Source: Charina bottae
Lineage: Eukaryota > Chordata > Lepidosauria > Squamata > Charinaidae
NCBI GenBank assembly: GCA_023362775.1
Contig: JALMGJ010000008.1
Span: forward strand, 34,335,001-34,399,000
Reading direction: 5' to 3'
DNA: 64,000 nucleotides
Below, piece after piece: positions 24,231-35,092 of this stretch. The number at the start of each line of letters is the position of its first letter. Position 1 is the stretch's first letter. The position numbers were made by a program, and so were the translations under genes. A model generated the notes under the pieces. That model ran no database searches. It was not told where the DNA came from and saw only the letters and a list, made by a program, of their open reading frames with translations.

Positions 24231-24789
24231 TGCACGGTATGGAAGCAGGGCTGCTTCTAGAGGTAGGAGATGGCAGAGAGAGAGAGTGTGTCCCTGGCAG
24301 GCCACAAGGACTGTAGGTTTTTGGAAAAGACTGGCCATAACTATGTGTTATACAGTATCTGCTGGATCAACTGCACTTTCTGAGATTATTATGAAATCAG
24401 GTTTGTGGCAATGTCTACTTCATGACTTACTTATATTTAGATATTTCTGAGAGAGACTTTATGATCCTAAGGTTTTATTGCTTGCAACCCTGCTAGCTTC
24501 CACTCTATAAATAAAATATAGGATGCTTAAACTTATATAAAACATGTGTAAGGAAACATAAACACTGTCATTTCCATTGAAGAACTGAGTGAAATCTGGA
24601 CCACATTTTATTAATGAAGTGGAAAGCAAAATACAGAATGCATCAGAATAATTCCTCTTCCCAGACCTGTACTTTCAGCTCCAATGAAGAACAAGTCTTG
24701 TTTGCAAATTTCAATGGAACGTGTTTCCACAACATCTATTAGATAAAGAATGGTCAGACAATAGAAGTAACTGTACTAAATGAACTAAA

Positions 24790-24945
24790 AGCCAGCTGGG
24801 TGACTTTGGGCCAGTCACACTCTCCCAGCCCACCCCACCTCACAGGGTTGTTGTTGTGGGGGAAATAGGAGGAGGAAGGCGTATTAGGTATGTTCCCTGC
24901 CTTGAGTTATTTATAAAAATAATAAAGGTAAGATTAAAAAAAATC
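24790..24945 (+). mobile_element. tRNA-derived SINE (family 2), 5'-truncated
   Basis: It starts at GCCAGCTGGGTGACTTTGGG, inside the body after the B box, and ends with TTATAAAAATAATAAAGGTA. It matches the family at 22357 and 59465. Confidence 0.8.
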
Positions 24946-25099
24946 TAAAAAAATCAGAAAAGGAGCATCAAAGTTTTCTGACTTCCAACAATTAAACAAT
25001 TAAACAATTGAACAAGAAAAAATGCCTTCCTTCTTCCAATCACTGGCATTGGACTTCAGTTTTAGGTATAACAAATACACTTTGGAGGGGGGGGGGGGC

Positions 25100-25302
25100 T
25101 TCAAGTCAGTGTTGACTCCTGGTGACTGTCTGGACTAGTCTGGTTTTTACAAAATGGTTTGCCGTTGCCTGCTTCCTAGAGCTGAGAAAGAGTGGCTGGC
25201 CATGATCACCCAGTTGGTTTTGTGCCTAAGGCAGGACTAGAACTTACCGTCTCCTGGTTTCTTGCTTGGTGCCTTAATCACTACACCAAACTGGCTCATA
25301 AA
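25100..25302 (-). mobile_element. tRNA-derived SINE with an alternative 3' body, antisense
   Basis: The minus strand has GAGCCAGTTTGGTGTAGTGA (A box) and a B-box-like AAGTTCTAGTCCTGCC, as in family 2. It then switches to the GGCAACGGCAAACCATTTTG motif and CCAGGAGTCAACACTGACTT, a different 3' body related to the tail at 2443-2530. A G run at about 25085-25099 flanks it. Confidence 0.75.
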
Positions 25303-27589
25303 ATACTAGAAACTCTTTATGGAATACAAACATCCTTTTACACATATATAATTTTGCTTATTTTTTTCCTTCTGTCAGGATGTCAGAATCCCAGTTGAGT
25401 TTGTGCAATAGAAACAAATCTAGAATCAGGAGGCTCCATCCCCCACTCTCCCTCTCTAATGAGAGCTTATGTACAGTAATTAATGCCCTAGACTCATTAC
25501 CTGTAATCAAACAGCTCACTCTGCCTCATTATATGAGGCTTCAACTAATTCTCTGAGAAATATTCAGTCATTATATGAGCAAAAGATAACAATTCTGTGC
25601 ACGGGGAAAATACATTTTCTTGCCATTGTACGCGTGTGTGAAAGAGAGAAATCATGTGCTATACTGAAACGCACATGCAACAGACACAAAACAGGCTATT
25701 GGGGCCCTGAGCAAAATAAATATTTATATTCCACTTTTCACCATGCATTGCTTTAGTTTTGCTAACAATGCACATTTTATATTTTCCCCATCTCTTTTCT
25801 TTACTGCTTTTTATTAATTGTTCTTTATTGCACCTTGATTTTTACTTTGGCTTATAAAGTAATTGTGTTTCTTTTGATGAAAAGTATTGCAAGGCATTTT
25901 GTTTTTTCATTTTCCAATGCATATTTTATACATTTGTAAAGTATTACTGAAAAGGAAGTGTGCATCAATATGGTGGTGCTCAGGGATGTTTCTGACAGCA
26001 CCCAACCTAGAAGCCCTGCTGGATCTGAAAAAAGGGTTCTATTTAGTCAAGAAGCAGCTGGAATCCCATCCTCAACTAAGAAAAAAGTGAACTAAAAAAT
26101 CTGCTCCTAATACATAAATTCCCAGGAAGGCCAATATCTATGTGAATCATCTTCTAGAAGATTCAAAACCCTTCACTCGTTCAGTAGCCAAATTCTGTAT
26201 TGCCGCAGTGAAAATAAAGCATAACTGGTTGTAGGAATAACCACTTCGGTTTTATTCACTACTTCACATTTAATATACAGATTCTGCAACTGTGTTAGTT
26301 ATTTTGTTTTAGGTGGCATGCATTTTTACTCCATAGATTGCAATATTTTAGACTTATACTTGCACATGTTATTAAAATATATCATTATATATTTTATAAT
26401 TATATAAAAGAATTCATGGGAAATGGTTTTTGCTAAGATAGATGTAGCAAAAACTATGGCAAAGATCTGAAGAGTTTAGAGACCTACCAGACAAACTTTG
26501 TTGTATCAATTAAAGAAACAAGAAACTCCAAGATTATCATAATACATATATAACACCTGAAGGTATAACCGTAGGATTTCAAGAATTTTGCTTAAAACTC
26601 TTTTTCTTAAAAAAAAAAAAGGCAAGGATTTGATTAAAAATGGGTCACTCTTATCTTCCTGCGTCTATTTTCATACCAAGAACAGCATGGGAGAAGATCA
26701 GTGTGCAAAGAGGAACAGCAATGTTGCCCCTCCTCTCATAGAAATTCAAGAGGAAATGGGGTAAGGTACAATGGCATCAGGACTGCTACAAGAATTAGGG
26801 GGAGACTTAAGGACCCAGGGTGTAGAATGAGTTAGGAATTCCCACCAATGGGAAATCCTATTGGCCACCTCCAACTTCAGAAGAAACACTCTAATACTAT
26901 ATTTGTTGTCATTCCAGCAGTAGTTGAGCAACAAAGTCCTAAGTACAGAGGATGTTGTAGGGACTCCTGTGTGTGAAACAGGCCTGCAAAGACCATAAGA
27001 AAGACTCAAGAGGAGGCAATGGCTTTCTGCCATTTCTTCCTTGAAGCAGATACTGTATTTTGGCTGGATTCAAACATTATGGTAAATCGGGCTTGGTTTG
27101 TTTGATCCATGAGAATGAAACAGTGCATTTGGAAATCCTAAATCATCTAGTCAACCCCCTGCTACAATCCACAAAACCATTCCTGAGAGGCGTCTATCCA
27201 ACCCCCATTGGAAAATTTCTTGTAAACCCATCAGCATTGTCCTGGACTGCAACTGGAGAGACTTCCCATGACTAGATCTTATATATTAAAAAAATAATGT
27301 AAATGACTTTTACAGGTATATGTAAGGAATACCACTAGTTTTATCAAAAATATTTAGATTTCTTTCAAAATGTTTAGGGGTTTTATAAACTTTTATCTTA
27401 AAAAAAATCTTCAGATGTTCTTTCATTTTCCTTTAAACCCAATATGCTAATGATTGGGATGATTGGTATGATGCCCCAAGATTTTTTTACTTATTTAAAG
27501 ACACTATTTAATTCCTTCAACATTCCACCAATATTTAGCATAAATTTGCTTCAAATTTCACTCTAGATAAACTGGGAGAGGAATTTTTT
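25303..27589. other. unassigned AT-rich intron sequence
   Basis: I see no feature apart from A runs (26609-26621) and T runs ahead of the Penelope-like element. Confidence 0.55.
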
Positions 27590-28066
27590 TTTTGCAGAAG
27601 CCTAAAGGACAGAAGGGCAGAAGACTAGCAGATCACATCCATGAACACCAACTAGCAGTCAGAAGACACGATGAAAACTCCTTAAACTCACAACACATGG
27701 ACAGACTCAACCATACTTTCAACTAGGAAACTGTGAGCATCTTAAACCAAGCCAAATCCAAAAACACTAGAGAATTCCTGGAAGCTTAGTACTTAGACAA
27801 AGCAGCCATCAACAGACACATAGAGGTAAACAACATTTACATACCATTCATAAGAGAAAATAGAAAAGCCAGAAGACGAGAACACCTCCTTGCCAGCAAT
27901 CATCACCCAGATATGCAAAGATTAACACCAGGATTAGCACCAGAGGAACAATCAAACAGCACAATATACCCTAATCAAGGAACTATTAACTCAGTCAATC
28001 AACCAAGTAGCAAACAACAGCCCAATCAAGGAACTCCTAAGAAGAGAACACCTTCACCAACACAAG
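27590..28066 (+). mobile_element. Penelope-like retroelement, 5'-truncated, left part
   Basis: Conceptual translation with frameshifts and stops gives RRLADHIHEHQLAVRRHDEN, then SKNTREFLEA and INRHIEVNNIYIPF. This is the pattern of the C-terminal GIY-YIG endonuclease of Penelope-like elements (telomerase-related reverse transcriptases). A proline- and glutamine-rich region follows, in an open frame at 27913-28131. The GIY and YIG motifs themselves lie upstream of the truncation. The element resumes at 28804 after an inserted LINE. Confidence 0.75.
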
Positions 28067-28803
28067 TAGGACATCATTGGCGATCTCTCGTAGCCGATGT
28101 GGAAGATTGTCTTCCAAAGGTAAAATTTTAACAGTAAGTGGCTATAAAGGCCAATTCTGGATCCGCACAACCTCCCACAATGAGGGCATAGGTTTCCAGG
28201 TGGGAGACGGTCATGATGAGGGTTTGCCTGATGTGCCTTCCTTTTAGCTCTTTTCTCCCTTTCGCCCTGTACTCGTGCTTCTTCAAAGTCCATAGCGCCA
28301 TTAATAAAGGCTGACCTCCAGTTGAAACGCTCATGAGTTAGGGCTTCCCAGTTCTCAATGGTGATATTACATTTTTTTAAATTAGCTTTGAGAGTATCTT
28401 TGAATCTCTTTTGCTGTCCACCAATATTCCGTTTTCCATTCTTAAGTTGGGAGTAAAGTAGCTGCTTTGGAAGACGATGGTCAGGCATTCGAACAGCATG
28501 GCCGGTCCAGCGAAGTTGATGTTGGATGATCATTGTTTCAATGCTGGTGGTTTTCGCTTCTTCTAATATGCTAACATTAGTCCGCCTATCTTCCCAAGTA
28601 ATTTGCAGAATTTTTCGGAGGCAGCGTTGATGGAATCTTTCAAGAAGTTGGAGGTGGCGTTTGTAGAGGGTCCATGTTTCACAGGCGTACAGAAGGGTTG
28701 GTAGTTCTTTGTCTGGTTCCTCCCCCTGGACCTTACTGCCATGGGTGACCCTACCAGGAGTACATGACTCCCGACGGCTTCGCTCACAGGGTTCATTGAG
28801 AAC
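28067..28803 (-). mobile_element. non-LTR LINE C-terminal fragment inserted in the Penelope-like element
   Basis: A minus-strand open frame (within 28054-28815) of about 220 relevant codons reads LLYACETWTLYKRHLQLLER, RCLRKILQITWEDRRTN, LRWTGHAVRMPDHRLPKQLL and a terminal zinc finger CPHCGRLCGSRIGLYSH. This is the thumb-to-C-terminus of a non-LTR reverse transcriptase; I cannot name the clade with confidence. The frame is nearly intact. A 7-bp repeat ACACAAG (28060-28066 and 28804-28810) brackets it, consistent with a target duplication. The 5' part, with the YADD core, is missing. Confidence 0.75.
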
Positions 28804-28975
28804 ACACAAGCCCACTCACCACAACAAGGTGACAATCCAGCGAGTGAGAGTAGGACAAGCCATGGTATATAAACAGAGATCAAGTCCCACTCCCTTTTCG
28901 CACTGAAGATGTTGCCGAGTCTAGCAATGAAATGTCTGCAAGAAAACAACAAGGCTCAGAGAGCACCAAGGACTC
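28804..28975 (+). mobile_element. Penelope-like retroelement, right part (3' end)
   Basis: This continues the element interrupted at 28066: a C- and A-rich segment, a TATATAAACAGAG motif, a hammerhead-like core at 28903-28936, and the terminal AAGGCTCAGAGAGCACCAAG typical of amniote Penelope-like repeats, ending about 28975. The A-rich, tail-less end is normal for these elements. Confidence 0.7.
28903..28936 (+). ncRNA. hammerhead-ribozyme-like core of the Penelope-like element
   Basis: CUGAAGA (28903-28909), one extra U, GUUGC (28911-28915), 8-nt loop, GCAAU (28924-28928), GAAA (28929-28932), then UGUC. GUUGC and GCAAU pair over 5 bp (one G-U). The layout equals the core on the other strand at 4155-4124, although the flanks differ. 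Minimal hammerhead variants are reported in the terminal repeats of Penelope-like elements and proposed to act as dimers. The usual C after GAAA is U here, so activity in this copy is doubtful. Confidence 0.6.
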
Positions 28976-29849
28976 CTAAAGTTTATCTTCATTTTATTTT
29001 GTGACACTAGGTATTCTTGAACCAGGACCATGTCAAGTGTCTTAGAAATGAAAGAAAAAAGGTATAATTTTGATCCTTTAATTAAGTATAGCAAGGAATT
29101 TTAATTTATCCTAGTTGTAATTAATTTTAATTATATTTTTACTTATAGAAGGAAATACATTTTTGTTGAACAAAAAGGAGCCCTTTTAGCTGTTCTGAGA
29201 GCAAGCAATAAATTTCTCATGTATACCAGTCTGATTAACAGAAGCCTGGCTTTTCACCATACACAATGTGGAAGGATTAACATAAAAATGGATGACACCT
29301 ATAAAAGTTAATAGGCAGAACACTAAAAGCTGCCAAGTGTAAGGGTTGAATAAAAATCTTGTCTTGTGAATACCAATATGAAAAGGCATTAACCTCTCAA
29401 AAAAATGTTCCCAGTTCTTTCAACTGCAAACATGATATTATGCAATTAAGCAATATTGATCAATACTTGGGATAAGTGATGGATCACGCTTTTTAGAAGA
29501 GCTCTAGGAAAACACCTCATGAAACAGGTTTAAAACTGAGAAAACGCATCAAGTCCAGGAACATGAGATGGAACCAGAGTTCAGCAATGGAACCCATGCA
29601 TTCCCATAAGATGATGTTAGGGTCAGGCCATATCCAGGTAAAAAGGGAATTGGGGTGGGTGAATTTGCCATTTTTGCATATCTCCACATTAATGTATGAT
29701 TGTTTACTAATTCTTAAGTCCTTTTCTTTTCCAATTTATGAAGAAATTTCTGTCTTTTCATGCCTAAATAACTTAATGAAATTCCCACCACTGGAGTTTC
29801 CCTAATGGGTGTACATTGCTAAGTAGACCTCTTCCAGAGACTCAAATAC

Positions 29850-29990
29850 AACTTATTTATTTAGGTAAACAGTTTATATACCCATTTCTCCTTTACAAAG
29901 GCCCTCATAATGTATAACCATCAGAACCAAATTAACACATCAAAAACACATCAAATAATCCAATTCAGGAGCATACAATTTTCAATTATT
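29850..29990 (-). mobile_element. short CR1/L2-type LINE tail, antisense (tentative)
   Basis: The sequence TTATTTATTTAGGTAAACAG, then a TATACCCATTTCTCC motif and a CA-rich stretch resembles the antisense of reptile LINE 3' UTRs. It is weak and short. Confidence 0.3.
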
Positions 29991-30499
29991 CTGGAAAAAC
30001 TCAAGAATGAATCCATGATTGGAGAAAGGGAAAGGAGTTTAGAGATGAATTAGTGCAAATAAAAGTCCTACAAGTTATTATTGACTAATTTTAGGAGAGG
30101 AGGTCTTGCTGAGCAGTTATAATACAGGACCCTATGAAAGCATGACTTTGTGGTGTATGTAATTTACATCACTTTGTAGAACACATATACAGAAAAGGCT
30201 TCCAGTGTTTGCATTTGATACTTATTATGATAGCCATCATAAATAAATATTCCAGTATTCAGTACAGGGAATACAATCCTTTTTGCACAATCTACAATGC
30301 TATCCTTCATTTGCAACCCCAAGAACATATTTATCGTATCCACTCTGCATGATATTTTGGCAAGTCCACTAAGATTGAGAAGAAAGTGAACAGTGGTAGG
30401 ATGAAGGGGACACTGTATAACTTCTTTACAGTTCTCTTATGACTCATCCAAGTAATAAATGCCATGAAATACAAGACACTGCTTTATGTGAGCTTCTGT

Positions 30500-30880
30500 T
30501 ACGTATTTTATTTTATTTCATTCATAGATTTAAAGAATCCCTAACTCCAAGTGGCTCCAAGTGAAATTTACATTATAAAAAGCCAGAACAGTAAAGTAGA
30601 GTAAGATATATGTCCAGAGAGAAAGAAAAACCATACAGAAAATCATAAAATATTACAGGGGGTCACCAGCCATCCTACCCCAAGGCCTGGGACAATAGAC
30701 AAATTTTCAGTCCCTTTCAAAGCACCATCAGAGTAGGAGCCTTATGGCTATTCTGGGAGCAAGTGCCACAACAGAGAAGGCATGCCTCTGTGGCCCTACT
30801 AGATGGCATTGTTTAATTGAGAGGACCTGCATGCTGTTAGTAAGCTGAACAGGTTCCTAGTAACACTACAATAGATTCAG
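30500..30880 (-). mobile_element. L2-type LINE 3' region, antisense, degraded
   Basis: The stretch at 30770-30830 (AACAGAGAAGGCATGCC, then CCCTACTAGATGGCATT) parallels the better L2 copy at 41880-41940 (CGCAGAGAAGGCACACC, then CCCGCTAGATGGAATT). An AT-rich 3' UTR lies to its left. No frame survives. Confidence 0.5.
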
Positions 30881-31465
30881 ACTAATCTGGAACTGATTTG
30901 AAGAATCAAAGGATCGTTTTGATTGAGTTAATTTATATCCTGCCTTTATTTTTTATAACTCAATGCAGTATACATAAGGTTCCTTTGTCCTGAAAAATAA
31001 AGATTTTTTTTAAAAATGTCCCTGAACCACTTCCTTTTCCCTGGGCTTCCCCTCCCGCCCCCGTCCCCCAAGTCCAGTAGTACACCATTTCATCATTTCT
31101 CCATTCACTTGATATTTCTGAAGTCACTTGAGTTAAAAAAAAATCATCCCTTCAAGTGCCTGGAAAAATAATGAAACAATGTATTGCTGGACTTTTAAGT
31201 CCCAGGAAAAGTAAATAGCTGTGGAAAATAAAAATGGCACTTTTTTAAAAAAAAATGTTTCGATTAGGTTTCAAATCAGCAACCTTCTCCTTGAAAGGCA
31301 GGTGTTATAACCACTGCACTATAGTTGCATTACTAATGAATGTAGGTCTAAAAATCATTGGAGACCAATAGGGGAGTAAGAAAGGAATTTTTATTTTAAA
31401 GCTAGTTGTTGTAACTGCATCTTTCTAAATTTTGATGCCTTAAATTTGAAATTTGAAATTTCAAA

Positions 31466-32282
31466 GTTAAAATCGCTGGAAGAAACATTAACAATCTCAG
31501 ATATGCAGATGATACCACTTTGATGGCTGAAAGCGAGGAGGAGCTGAGGAGCCTTATGATGAAGGTGAAAGAAGAAAGTGCAATAGCTGGGTTGCAGTTA
31601 AACTTCAAAAAAAACAAGATTATGGCAAGGAGCTTGATTGATGACTGGCAAATAGAGGGAGAAAAAGTGGAGGCAGTGACAGACTTTGTATTTCTAGGTG
31701 CAAAGATTACTGCAGACGCTGACTTCAGCCAGGAAATCAGAAGACGTCTACTTCTTGGGAGGAGAGCAATGACAAATCTCGATAAAATAGTTAAGAGCAG
31801 AGACATCACACTGACAACAAAGATCCGCATAGTCAAAGCAATGGTATTCCCTGTAGTAACCTATGGCTGCGAGAGCTGGACCATAAGGAAGGCTGAGCGA
31901 AGGAAGATAGATGCTTTTGAACTGTGGTGTTGGAGGAAAATTCTGAGAGTGCCTTGGACTGCAAGAAGATCAAACCAGTCCATCCTCCAGGAAATAAAGC
32001 CAGACTGCTCACTTGAGGGAATGATATGAAAGGCAAAACTGAAGTACTTTGGCCACATAATGAGAAGACAGGATACCCTGGAGAAGATGCTGATGCTAGG
32101 GAAAGTGGAAGGCAAAAGGAAGAGGGGCCGACCAAGGGCAAGATGGATGGATGATATTCTAGAGGTGACGGACTCGACCTTGGGGGAGCTGGGGATGGCG
32201 ACGGCCGACAGGAAGCTCTGGTGTGGGCTGGTCCATGAAGTCACAAAGAGTCGGAAGCGACTGAACAAATAAACAACAAAAA
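31466..32282 (+). mobile_element. BovB 3' fragment, subfamily B
   Basis: A 5'-truncated copy that starts within the RT core just before the YADD motif (KIAGRNINNLRYADD) and runs to the tail AACAAATAAACAACAAAAA. The frame is open from 31520 to 32272 except for one stop (TGA at 32027-32029, where the copy at 9453 has TTA). It is very close to 11550-12358, so both come from one recently active lineage. An imperfect AATTTTGAAAT-like direct repeat may be its target duplication. Confidence 0.93.
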
Positions 32283-33141
32283 TTTTGAAATATTAACTGT
32301 GTGTGTGTGTATAATGTGTATGTGTTAATATATACACATATGTATATATGAATATATCCAGTGAGATCCGCCCACAGGAAAGATATTGCAAATTATTTGC
32401 AATAATTTTCTTGGAACAAAAAGGTAGGAGGGCACAACATCAGGGGAACTGTCCATTAGGAAGGAATGGTAGACTGCTATTCAGACTGAATATCTAGCAA
32501 ACTGTTTCAAATTTTCTTGTTCCAGATAGGATTTTCTTATACTGACTTAGAGTCATGCTGGCATGAACAGGAGAGAGGCAGCTTAAAGGTGCAATGTGGA
32601 TATACCCTCAGTGGCAAATGTTTTCCCTAAGTGAGATCTGATATAATCTTCCCAGTAATCATGGAATCAATTCATCTGGACATTTGAAGATGCTGCCAAC
32701 GGATTTATAGCAACTGAATCTTTCTTAATATGCTTGCATTAGTAATAACCAACCATTTACAAAACATGCCACACTGCCTATTTTACTGCAGTTGATAAGA
32801 GCACTGAAGATCTCTTGCTGTTCTACAATCTTTTCTGATAAAAGTCTCAGCACAGATTTGCCCTTGATTCTGAAAGCATATTCCATTAAGGGCTGTGAGT
32901 GCCAAATGGGACAATATTAAATAAAAATGAAATAAAATAATGCATTCTGTTTTAATAGCATTTAAACTTGTTTTTTTATTTTTTTTTTAGTTGAAACAAC
33001 TACTGTATGTATGTCAAGCTACTGGAGATGTTGCTTTTTTAAACAAAGTATATAAAGCTCAGCATCCACAGATTATGTAGGAAAAGCTTCCAATGTGGTT
33101 AACATCTGGGGGAAGAAATAGAAAAGTTTTTTAGCTACAGG
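32283..33141. other. unassigned AT-rich sequence with a (TG)n start
   Basis: A (TG)7 run with TATG/TATA decay lies at 32298-32355, next to the BovB tail. The remainder is unassigned. Confidence 0.6.
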
Positions 33142-33155
33142 TAATAGCTACAAAA

Positions 33156-33480
33156 AGGGGTGCGATGGCTCAGCGGGTAAGACGCCAGGCTTGTCGATCA
33201 GAAGATCACAAGTTCAGAGGTTTGAATCCCCAGCCCCGCATGATGGAGTGAGCTCCCGCACTCGCCCCAGCTCTTGCCAACCTAGCAATTCGAAAGCATA
33301 CAAATGCAAGTAGATGAATAGGTACCACTTCGGTGGGTAGGTAACAGCATTCCGCGTGTGTCATGCTGGCCACATGAATGCGGAAGCGTCTTCGGACAAT
33401 GCTGGCTCTTCGGCCAACAAACGGAGATGAGCACCAGCCCCTAGAGTCGGACACAACTGTGCAGGGGAAACATTTACCTT
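33156..33480 (+). mobile_element. Sauria-type tRNA SINE, complete
   Basis: A full-length 325-bp copy with a perfect 14-bp target duplication TAATAGCTACAAAA (33142-33155 and 33481-33494). The head has A box TGGCTCAGCGGGTAAG and B box GGTTTGAATCCC. The body holds the CTAGCAATTCGAAAGCAT motif and AGGTACCACTTCGGTGGGTA. The tail TAGAGTCGGACACAACTG, then AAACATTTACCTTTA, resembles the BovB 3' end (GAGTCGGAAACGACTG), consistent with mobilisation by BovB. Confidence 0.95.
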
Positions 33481-33676
33481 TAATAGCTACAAAACCACAG
33501 CAGCTATTCAGAACTGACTTATCTGATAAGGTGGTTTTCCTAATTTCCTTTTGCTTAAGCACGTTTCATATTTATATGCTACGGGTTCAATATTTATTTG
33601 GGAAAAAAGATATAGAACTAGAAGGCTTATTTTTGACAATAATTAAATAGAGCAAAACATAGTAGTAAAATCAGAC

Positions 33677-34244
33677 TTCCAGTAGGAATATGGCAGACTG
33701 ACCAGCTGTGCCCGCAAGCTCCGTGGGCAGAACTGGCATTGTGGCAGTTTTTTCGGGCTCAGGCTGGTTTCTCCTGAAGCCCAGAGTACTTTTCCGGATC
33801 AAGGAAAATGCTTGGAATTGACCCATTCATCCTCTGGATGGCGAGTTCCAGCCAGGAGATCATAAACAGCATGCGCGATCGACAGGTAAGACTTCGCCGG
33901 GAGGCTGGGAAGACACCATTTCTGAGCCATGTTGCAGCCTTAAAGGGACATTAAGTCCAGCCACTCCATTTCTAAAGCACTCAATTTATTTCTTTTTCAA
34001 CTATCCGTACCCTAAGGGAGGCTTTCTACATTAAGGAGAAACGATCTCTGTTGGTGCTTATCGTTATTTTTGTGATTAATTGTTGTATATCCTTGATGTT
34101 TAAAGTCGGAAGTCATTTCTTTTTGTAATCTATCTAAAACATTTTCTCTTGTGTTTTCACACTTTTTACTTTTTTTGCAGTTTTTTGTTGTTCTGTATCT
34201 TTTATCTGTTTCTGAAATTTAATAAAATTCTTTGGAAAAAAAAC
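33677..34244 (+). mobile_element. 568-bp L1-mobilised retroelement or retrocopy with 19-bp target duplication
   Basis: It is bounded by a perfect 19-bp duplication CATAGTAGTAAAATCAGAC (33658-33676 and 34245-34263), preceded by an AAAA-type L1 nick site. The 3' end has AATAAAATTCTTTGG followed by an A-tail, as in vertebrate L1 elements. The 5' end (TTCCAGTAGGAATATGGCAG) resembles an L1 5' UTR start but encodes no recognisable protein. It carries a donor-like CAGGTAAG (33883-33890) and an acceptor-like pyrimidine tract ending GCAG (34177-34180). It may be a short L1 deletion derivative, a SINE-like parasite of L1, or a processed copy of a host transcript. Confidence 0.8.
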
Positions 34245-34444
34245 CATAGTAGTAAAATCAGACATTACATCCAAACATAATTAAAGCAATGGCTATTAAA
34301 ACAATGACAGGAAAAAAATACTGAAATGTCAATGGAAATTTCATTAAATTTAGAGATGGAATTTTAAAAACCTTATCATTCATCAAAAGATGAGAACGTA
34401 AGGCAATTGATGTTGAATGGGAAGCCAGCACAGTTATGGACATT

Positions 34445-34470
34445 ACACACGCACACACACACACACACAC
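34445..34470. repeat. (CA)n microsatellite
   Basis: About 12 CA units with one interruption (ACGCAC). Confidence 0.95.
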
Positions 34471-35043
34471 GAAAAGCAAAGAAAAGGTGTGCCAGCTGTC
34501 TAAGCATCTGCCTCAGGACCGTTCCGTTTTGTATGAATCATGTACCACAATCATGTATCAAGAGCAAGTTTGACCTTCTTCTAACTAGCAGCATGGCCAT
34601 TCTTTTCCTATGCTAGTGCAGCCTTTTCCCCCTTCATAAATGGGGGGAAAGCACTGATTATACCTGCTTAGTAAGTGCAGCAGACAAACCAGATTGACAA
34701 CCACCTGTTTTCCCTACTTGGTGCACATGGATGTGTCATGTACAGGCTGGCGTAGCTTTTGATTACAATACTGATGTCAGCCTTTTACTCTCTGCACAGC
34801 AGAGCAGGAGTATTCTCTAAGTGGTTTACTGGCTACTTGCCATTAGCTGGATGGCAGGCTGCAATTCATAATCTTTAAATAAACAATAATTCATAAGGTA
34901 TTAAGCAGCTGTACATTCTTCCGGTGCTTTAATGTGGTTAAAATTGGTGTGGCCTAATTTTGCAAAATCCCTTTTTTCAGCTTTTTCATCCCTTTTCTAT
35001 TCCTCAACCACTCTCCAGATAATGTACTTGAGATCGGCAGCCA

Positions 35044-35082
<39 letters not shown>

Positions 35083-35092
35083 TCAAATCAAA
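35044..35092. repeat. (AATC)n then (AAATC)n microsatellite
   Basis: About nine tetranucleotide units pass into three pentanucleotide AAATC units. Confidence 0.95.

Noticed and set aside
28054..28815. 253-codon frame as a host zinc-finger gene
   Set aside because: The CPHCGR...H finger is preceded by non-LTR reverse transcriptase C-terminal motifs (ACETWTL, LRWTGHAVRM), so it is a LINE fragment.
33156..33240. possible functional tRNA gene (A and B boxes)
   Set aside because: The sequence continues into a SINE body with target duplications; the head does not fold into a sound cloverleaf by eye.
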